DNA from: Vicia villosa
Lineage: Eukaryota > Streptophyta > Magnoliopsida > Fabales > Fabaceae
NCBI RefSeq assembly: GCF_029867415.1
Contig: NC_081184.1
Coordinates: 107,369,692 to 107,433,691 of the forward strand
Reading direction: 5' to 3'
DNA: 64,000 nucleotides
Shown here in pieces: positions 56,907 through 64,000 of the stretch (position 1 is the first letter of the stretch; each line of letters starts with the position of its first letter). The notes below the pieces were generated by a model, which did not search any database, was not told where the DNA came from, and worked only from the letters and a program-made list of their open reading frames with translations. The position numbers were made by a program, and so were the translations under genes.

Positions 56907-58377
56907 CCATGGTTATCCATGGGCTCTTAAGTTTGCTTAGCTCACTTGTTTTTCGATCACTTTTCAATTGCTCTGAAATTGCTCATATGTGGTTTCAAAT
57001 ACCTTTGTACTTTGAATTTTGTAATGATCCGTGTATGGATGTATACAAAATGCTTGTTTATCTTTCGAAAGATGTTTTGAAAAGAACGTTAACTTTGTAA
57101 TAATCCGTGTTTGGATGTATACAAAGTATTGTCTTTTTTGAAAGTTTAGTTTTGAAAAACAGCAGTGTATGAGAATTTGTTTGTTTTGATTTGAGCAAGC
57201 AAACTAGGAGATCTACCCTGAGTTGTAAGGTCTTCATCCTATTTCCTTTAAAAATCTATCCTTTCACCGGATATAAACGCAAGGTTCGATTTTGTACTCA
57301 AAACAGTAGAATTTTGATTTTGATTTTGAAAAGAATGTGAAGGGATTACCTTAAGAGGTGCAAGTGTGATTGTGTTTGTATTCAGATATTTTATCTTTGA
57401 AGTTAGTGATCTAACGGTTCAATTTTATCTTTGACATACACGCAGTTTATATTTGCTGGAAATTAAAATGCGGAAATGTAAAGTGCGGAAAGTAAATCTA
57501 CGCTATTACATCGATTGTGCGGGAAATGTAAACTAGCCTATTTACATGAATTTGACATCCTATACATTTATCTAGGAATTTAAATTGCAATAAAAATAAA
57601 GGCATGTTTTTTGGATTTTTTATGATTTATTTTAATTATAATTAATGCATGATTAATTAAATTAAAATGAAGAAAAAAAAGATGAAAATAGATTTAAACC
57701 TAGAAATTAAGTTTAAAATATGTACAAAATATTTGTCAATTAATTTTAAAACAAAACTAATTTTTTTTGGAATTTTTGGAATTGATTTGAAATTGATTTA
57801 AGTTAATTAAAACATAATTATGCAAATAATTATACAAATAATTAAAACTTAAAGATAAAATTATTCAAAATATGTACAAAATTAGTTTATAATATATAAA
57901 CAATATTTTATATAAAGAACAATTTTTTTTTATGATTTTTTGATTGGTTAGAATAATTAAAAAGCAAATATATAAATATATACTAATTAATTATGCAAAA
58001 TATTGAAATTTTGAAGGAAAATAAAATATTTTTATTTCAGAAAATAATATATTATTTTAGAAGTCTAAAAATATTTTTTGTGTATTTTTTGGATTTTTAA
58101 AATTATTTTTAATTAATTTAACAAAGAAATTAAAATAAAATAGAAAATAAAAAGGATACTGATCATGTGTGGTTGGATTGAGGGTCCATGATAAGTATTG
58201 TTTGATCTGGCGCGTTGGATGATTCATTAAATGAGATCAGATGGTCCAGAAATTGAGGCACGTGGTGATCAGTACACCTGCAAAGCACAGAATTAGAGGA
58301 AATTTTAAAAAGTACGCGCGCTGGCTGTCCAATGAGGTGGGGACACCTCATCATCTTCAACCTCTCGCTAGGGCCTT

Positions 58378-58407
58378 TTACAGCGCTTTTATGAAAGAGC
58401 GCTGTAA
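58378..58407. repeat. 10-bp inverted repeat in LTR E
   Basis: TTACAGCGCT and AGCGCTGTAA flank a 10-base loop. The AGCGCT arm resembles motifs at the ends of some plant DNA transposons, but no element is defined here. Confidence 0.7.
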
Positions 58408-61366
58408 TTGATGAGCTTCATACCTGCAAAATAACGAATAGGGGTAAACGAGCATAGAAATCAGGCGCGATGGTACCATTGGATTCGTCTTGTTCCACTG
58501 AATGTAACCCTGCCCTTAATTTGTTTTAATTTTGGCCCTAATGAAGAACCCTAATTTTAAGCTAAGAAAACCCTAAAATGGTATATGCTACAAACAGCCA
58601 TTAAAATCCAATTGAAGCTCCAGAAACGACCAGAGCTTCAAACCAAACACAATTATGCATCTACATCTTGTTAAACATGCGTGAGTTATGAGATATAAGT
58701 TGGTTTTAGTTTGAACAAACCGTGGCTTATATAGCTCGATTCAATGAGGTTTAAGACTTGGAAATGATTGGAATTGTTTCAGTGAAGCTCAGAGATGGTG
58801 TTTGAATGTTTATTTTGTATTGAAATGGACTGAAACTTAAAATTCGAATTTCAAGTTTCTTTGAAAATTACAAGTTGTTACAAGAGTGCTATGTGCTTAT
58901 GAATGCTACTGAATTCGTCCTCTCTTTTGTTACTGAAGTATGCTAGCCTATATATAAGCATTGAGTGCTTAGAAACTAAGCTAAGAAGCCTTAATTGTCT
59001 TTGTTGGAATCTTGACTTTCAAACTTAAAATTCAAGCAACCATTGCTTCATTTTTCCACACTCTTGCCATAGACTTGCTTTGCACCTTCCTTGCTGCATA
59101 ATTAAGTCACATGTGGAGGCTTTAGCTTAGAAAATAAGCTATGCTTTATCCTTCTTTTTTTTCCTTTTTAATTTAATCTTAAATGATAAAATTAAATCAA
59201 AAAATGGAAAAAAATGTTATGGGCTTGGTCTTGGTCGTGGGAGGCCCATAATAACATGGCAAACATGTTTGAACCATGAAAACTTGGCCCCATTTGGAAA
59301 AAATACATTTTGAGCAATGTTGATTTCATGCATTTTCCCAAAATTTAGCCAACTTCAACAAGGTGTAAATCCCTCAATTTTTGTCATATGAAGGAGATCT
59401 TGCACTTTTTGGAAACCTAAAAGAGTCCTTTAACCAATGTCTTTGGTCTCATGTCAAAATGATTTTTGAAGCTCCTTGTGTGTCCTTTTGAAAAAAGTGT
59501 CTTTTTGTTGACTTTGAAAATGACCTGTAATGTCTTTGGTCATATTTTTCAAATGGTGAATCCAATGACCATGGGATCAATGGCATTTGAAAGATAATTG
59601 AATTTCCTTCAAAACAAGCTTTGGTTTGAATTTTTTGGATGAAGGATGAGAGAGTTATGATCAGTCAAAGTTGAGTTGACTTTTCAGGCAAAAACCCTAA
59701 TTTTGAATCTTAGGGTTTTGTTGATTTTTGATCTTTCCTTGATGAATTATGATCATCAAATGATCAAATGATGAATCCTTTTACAAAATATGGACTTTGA
59801 CAAAAAATTTCATTTTTGACTGTCTGTTGACTTTTTGGTCAAACGGGTCGTCTGTTGACTGTTTGAGCTGCTGACGGTGCGTCTGAGTGAATTGAAGTTT
59901 GAAAATTTGTATGATGGTACTTTGAGATATATGGATGTGTATGAAATCCATTTGAGCTCTCAAAAACTTGTTGCTCCTGTAAAAACAAGAAAAACCCTGA
60001 TTAGGGACTGTTTGTGTAGGAGACAGTTAAGCGTACCTGATTTTTGTGCAGTGCTGAGTTTCTGCTAATCGCGTGATATTCAGAAGACTTCTAGCACAAA
60101 AATCTTGGAATTTTGAATTGTGAAAAATTGATTTGATTGATGGTACAAAACACTGAGAATTGTACTGCCAGCAGTTTGGCTGTCGACTGACTGTTCAGGT
60201 ATTGACGTAGCAGTTAGAGTGAAAAATCAACAGTCAAAGTTAATTTTCTTTTTTGTTGTTTTTGTTTTATGTGAAAAATGAAAGTTTATTTACATGACTT
60301 GTTAAAAACACAGACATAATAAATAACTAATATTTACGGTATGCGGGCAAAATTACCGATAATAACCCTGAAAATCATTTAATGCACAGAAATAGGAATA
60401 TTTGACTGGCAGAAAACACATAAAATATTATCTTAGTAATTAAGCAATATTATGACAAATAGTACAACATTTAATACTGACAGTACAAATATTACATACT
60501 ATATTGAACAGTACGACGAATAAACGGTACATTTAAGAAATAAGAAATACGGCAAATTTTAAGAATGACGGTTAATGACCCATGCTATGAACAATAACAT
60601 GTAGATGATTGGGAGTGCAACCATTGCAGGTCCACACTCTTCAGGACTATGCAGGCAGAAGAAAGTCATGATCACCGTAGCAATGGTGATGACTGTAAGG
60701 AACAGTGTCTCTATCCACTTTGCCATTCTTGTCAGGGAAGAAGAGAAAATAGATATGAGGTAGGAATTTGAAAGATGAGTTAGAATTTGATGTGAGATTT
60801 TATGGAAGAAAATGGGAGGTATTTATAGAATGGAAAGGAGGATAGAGACGTTGGGGAATGATGTGATTCCGTACAAAAGGAAAATTTGAGTGGAAGTAAG
60901 ATTTGAAAGAAAGTGTATGATAGTGTTGGGAAAAAGAGAGATGTGGAGAATAAAGTTAGGATTTGATTTTTGAAAAAAGAGATTTGAAAAGATTTTTGAA
61001 AATAATGGAATATAGTACAAAAATTAGTGGGAAACAAAAGATAATAATAATCTACTTGTTACCAGTACAGTCTGAGTTTCCTGATTCTGCGCCTGCAAAA
61101 AGATTTAACTCTGTACCAATTGTGTCAGTACTATTTATCTGTAAATAAATAAATAGCATGTGTGAAGTAATAAACAGAATTTGGCGTTTGCGTAAGAATA
61201 AATTCAACTGCAAGCCAAATTACTGTATAAGAAAAATTCTAAAAACTAAGTATTTCATATATCAGGATCTTTTGTTAAAATAAAAATCCATGATTATATG
61301 AGACTCTTAATTTTCAGATTGGAGTTTTTCTTGAAAAAAGATGTGGGCAAATTTTGGGGTATAACA

Positions 61367-61375
61367 GTTGCCCCT
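61367..61375 (-). promoter_or_regulatory. Polypurine tract of the Ogre element
   Basis: AGGGGCAAC on the minus strand directly abuts the LTR start. This is the expected primer site for plus-strand DNA synthesis. Confidence 0.7.
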
Positions 61376-61649
61376 ATTCAATCTTCTTAAACCTGAAGAG
61401 ATTGTCTGAAATCTGAAGGTAGAAGATGATTGAATATTTAGATGCCCTGAAAATTTGCACTTACCTTGATCAGAAGAGATGTTGGAAGTTGCATTTGAAT
61501 GTCGTCTGCGAAATGTTGTTGGCAGATTGGAACATTACCTGAGATGGGTTTTCAGATGCCATCTGGTAAATGGGTTGAGGGTTTGTTCATCAGAATGAAT
61601 CCATTGGTTATATCTTTGATGAAGGATTTGAAAGTCTTTGTGTTGACTG

Positions 61650-62155
61650 TTTCGGAACCGTCCAAGGTTACCGCTTTAAGTCTTGGAGGATGATTGCTAC
61701 GGAACTTGTCCAAAGTTTTTCCGATTTAGATTTTGGAAGTTGATCATTGTGGAACCGTCTGAGGTATCAGCTTTAGATCTTTGATGTTAGATCGTTCTTG
61801 AACCGTCTGAGGTATCGCTTTAGATCTGCAATGTTAAATCATTCTGGAACCGTCTGAGGTATCGCTTTAGATCTTTGATGCTAGATCGTTCTGGAACCGT
61901 CTGAGGTATCGCTTTAGATCTGTGATGCTAGATCGTTTTGGAACCGTCTGAGGTATCACTTTAGATCTTTGATGCTAGATCGTTCTGGAACCGTCTGAGG
62001 TATCGCTTTAGATCTGCAACATTAGATCGTTCTGGAACCGTCTGAGGTATCGCTTTAGATCTGCAATGTTAGATCATTTTGGAACCGCCTGAGGTATCGC
62101 TTTAGATCTGCAATGTTAGATCGTTTTGGAACCGTCTGAGGTATCGCTTTGGTCT
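61650..62155. repeat. Tandem minisatellite, about 47-bp unit, roughly 10 copies
   Basis: Unit contains GGAACCGTCTGAGGTATCGC then TTTAGATCT and GATGTTAGATCGTT. Copies are 90% alike or better in the centre and degenerate to the left. It lies between pol and the 3' LTR, the place where Ogre elements of legumes typically carry tandem arrays. Confidence 0.93.
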
Positions 62156-62389
62156 GCGATGTTTGTTTTTGAGTTGGTAAGTGATCAGAATGAATCTTCG
62201 GCTTGATTATATCTGAGAGAACCGTTCATGGAATTCAGGTGAACACTGCATGTGATTGAGAACATCTTTGTTGAAGATATCCGCCTACCTGAAAAATCAA
62301 GTTAGTGATATGCAATGTTTATGATGCATGTAAATGTGAGATATTCCCGGAGAAATATGCATGTTATGTTGTGTATGAATATGCGTATG

Positions 62390-62622
62390 AATATGCGCAT
62401 GATGCATGATGTATGATGTATGATGTATGATGTATGAATGTATGAATGTATGAATGTATGAATGTATGAATGTATGAATGTGAATATGAATGTGAATGTG
62501 TGATGTATGAATGTATGAATGTGAATATGAATGTGAATGTGTGATGTATGAATGTATGAATGTGAATATGAATGTGAATGTGTGATGTATGAATATGAAT
62601 GTGTGAATGTGAATATGAATGT
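62390..62622. repeat. Compound microsatellite (TGTATGAA/TGTGAATATGAA)
   Basis: ATGTATGA and GTATGAAT units build up into longer repeats of about 60 bp (GTGATGTATGAATGTATGAA...). Low complexity, still inside the Ogre spacer. Confidence 0.93.
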
Positions 62623-63454
62623 GAGATGTCGAGCTTCTATTTTGGGAAAATAAATTTCCGCCAGTCATCTGGATATGACTATATTGTGATCGTTGATGAT
62701 CTTTTGTCTTGTTTGAGTACCCTTGGCTGGGGAAATTCTTTGAGAACCCTGGTACTCTGTTGAAGGATCTTTGAATATCACTTGGGAATGAAAGGTAGCT
62801 GGAAGTTCTGATGCCCTTTCAAATGGGAATGAGGAAGATGCATAATCCTCCGATGCACTATCTGACCAAGTCCGGGTGCGGGGATCACACCTTCTGAAGA
62901 TAGTAATCTGGAACAACCCTGCTGGGGGATAAGACTTCTTTTGAAGAGAAAATCTTTTTGAGGAATTTGCTGAGAAATGCGTTTCTCTTGGAGATTTTCT
63001 TCTGATGGGATGATGTCCAGATAATTAGGACATTTCCTGAATGCTATTCCTGTTTTTCCTGGTAAACATCAATCATATTCAAATGCACATGTTCATTCAA
63101 AATTATCATTGGGACGCTTACGTATTTAAAACAGAAAAAGTGAAAATAGTGATTTTTGAGCCTAAGCTGCATTGATTTTTGAAAAAGAGCCATGATAGGC
63201 TGGTTAGCACAGGGAGACAACAATCCTAGAAGTAGGAAACTGTCAGAAAGTTATGGAAAATATTTATAAAGATAAATAGCTTTGTGAAAACGATCCAGTC
63301 AAGTTTCAACTCTGCTATTGCCAATCTGTCTTCGAGCATCTCATCCCTCACTTGTTGGAAGAAAGTGATTGGACTGATCGGTGTCTTTGAGGTGTTGAAT
63401 TTTGATGGTGAGTAGGCAGCTGAACGGAACACAGTTGTATGCTTCATTCCCTAA

Positions 63455-63612
63455 CTTTTGCCTAGGCTGTCCTTTCAGGTTTTCAGCCTACCGGGATAGT
63501 ATTTGTTTAGTCTCTAATTTTTGCCTGGACCGCCCTTTCGGGTTTTCAATCCACCGAGACGCTCATTTTTTTTTGCCTAAGTTGCCCTTTCAGGTTTTCA
63601 ACTTAGCGAGCT
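63455..63612. repeat. Tandem repeat, about 60-65-bp unit, 3 copies
   Basis: CCTTTCAGGTTTTCA preceded by TTTTGCCTA-GCTG occurs three times with divergence, just downstream of the pol stop of the Ogre element. Confidence 0.8.
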
Positions 63613-63626
63613 GTTTTTTTTTCTTT

Positions 63627-64000
63627 TTAAGAGAAGTATTTTTTGACTATGTCAGCATTCACAGGGTGTGGGAAATCCTCACCATCCATGGTGGTAAGCA
63701 ACATGGCTCCGCCGGAGAATATTTTCTTGATTATGAATGGTCCCTCGTAGGTGGGAGTCCATTTGCCTCTGGGATCACCTTGTGGTAAGATGATGCGTTT
63801 GACAACCAAGCCACCAGTTTGGTATGCTTGACTTTTGACTTTTTTGTTGAAGGCTTTGATCATACGCTTTTGGTATAGCTGACCATGACAAATAGCTGCG
63901 AGCCTTTTCTCATCAATCAAGTTTATCTGGTCCAACCGTGTTTGAATCCAATCGTCTTCGTCTAGATTGGCTTCTTTCATAATCCTTAGGGAAGGAATCT
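63627..64000 (-). CDS. Ogre pol: integrase C-terminal end (partial, runs off window)
   Basis: The minus-strand frame is open from the window edge to the stop at 63627. It carries the C-terminal integrase region of Tat/Ogre elements: LDQINLIDEKRLAAICHGQL, a basic YQKRMIKAFNKKVKSQAY stretch, then GGLVVKRIILP, GKWTPTYEGPFIIKK and the terminal FPHPVNADIVKKYFS. No stop interrupts the visible 124 codons. Integrase inserts the element's DNA into the host genome. The start and catalytic domains lie to the right. Together with the adjacent polypurine tract and LTR this fixes the element's orientation. Confidence 0.9.
   Translation of the reverse strand, partial: IPSLRIMKEANLDEDDWIQTRLDQINLIDEKRLAAICHGQLYQKRMIKAFNKKVKSQAYQTGGLVVKRIILPQGDPRGKWTPTYEGPFIIKKIFSGGAMLLTTMDGEDFPHPVNADIVKKYFS

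Larger units (their letters stand above)
56718..61366 (-). mobile_element. 3' LTR of an Ogre retrotransposon (LTR E), 4649 bp
   Basis: On the minus strand it starts TGTTATACCCCAAAATTTGC at 61366, directly preceded by the polypurine tract AGGGGCAAC (61367-61375), and ends CACGTATCTCTACA at 56718. The element's interior continues to the right with tandem arrays and the end of pol, so this is a 3' LTR, not a solo one. Its flank at 56713-56717 is TGTTC; the partner duplication is outside the window. The stem-loop (56875-56906) and the box (56777-56788) are present. Confidence 0.9.

Noticed and set aside
61650..62155. Regularly spaced repeats that could be mistaken for a CRISPR array
   Set aside because: Units are contiguous tandem copies without unique spacers, in a plant retrotransposon.

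Overview
This is plant nuclear DNA, most likely from a legume with a large, repeat-rich genome. The closest fit is tribe Fabeae (pea, vetch, lentil, grass pea) or a near relative. The evidence is many very long Ogre-like LTRs (3.4 to 4.6 kb), an Ogre integrase at the right edge, and a host gene recognisable as NODULIN HOMEOBOX (NDX). There is no sign of a bacterial, organellar or viral replicon. Genus assignment is inference.

Layout: 1-5.4 kb is retrotransposon debris: the end of an Ogre-like LTR, a broken Ty3/gypsy integrase split by a 1.2 kb solo LTR, then tandem arrays. From about 6.6 to 27.0 kb lies one host gene on the plus strand, an NDX homologue. I could rebuild it as 17 coding exons with matching splice phases and an uninterrupted 908-codon frame, preceded by a likely 5'UTR exon and a 4.7 kb first intron. 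Its introns are loaded with transposons: a MITE in intron 5, a decayed Ty1/copia element in intron 8, and a 5.3 kb chromovirus (405-bp LTRs, perfect TSD) plus LINE and LTR debris in the 7.4 kb intron 12.

28.8-38.7 kb is a Mutator-like element (MULE) with 132-bp terminal inverted repeats and a 9-bp target duplication. It carries a transposase gene on the minus strand and a plant-mobile-domain (PMD) gene remnant on the plus strand. A 4.6 kb Ogre-like solo LTR sits inside the transposase gene. A hAT-like non-autonomous element follows at 38.7-39.3 kb, then a strip with host gene fragments (TOPLESS-type WD40, receptor-like kinase), all on the minus strand. A second, internally deleted MULE with a FAR1-like protein (about 43-48 kb) is split by another solo LTR (3.4 kb). 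From 48.0 kb to the right edge the window is nested LTR sequence: an Ogre-like LTR that begins at 48,009, a 3.4 kb solo LTR inserted into it, and the 3' LTR, tandem-repeat spacer and integrase C-terminus of an Ogre element on the minus strand that runs off the window.

The only host gene that looks functional is NDX. Its striking points are an in-frame 102-bp duplication at the start of the homeodomain, a GC-AG intron just after the start codon, and an apparently dead exon in intron 13. Across the repeats, the most interesting signal is a hairpin found at the same place in five Ogre-type LTRs, with paired base changes in its stem and a conserved loop, followed 85-96 bases later by a GGTGGCGACTCT-like box.
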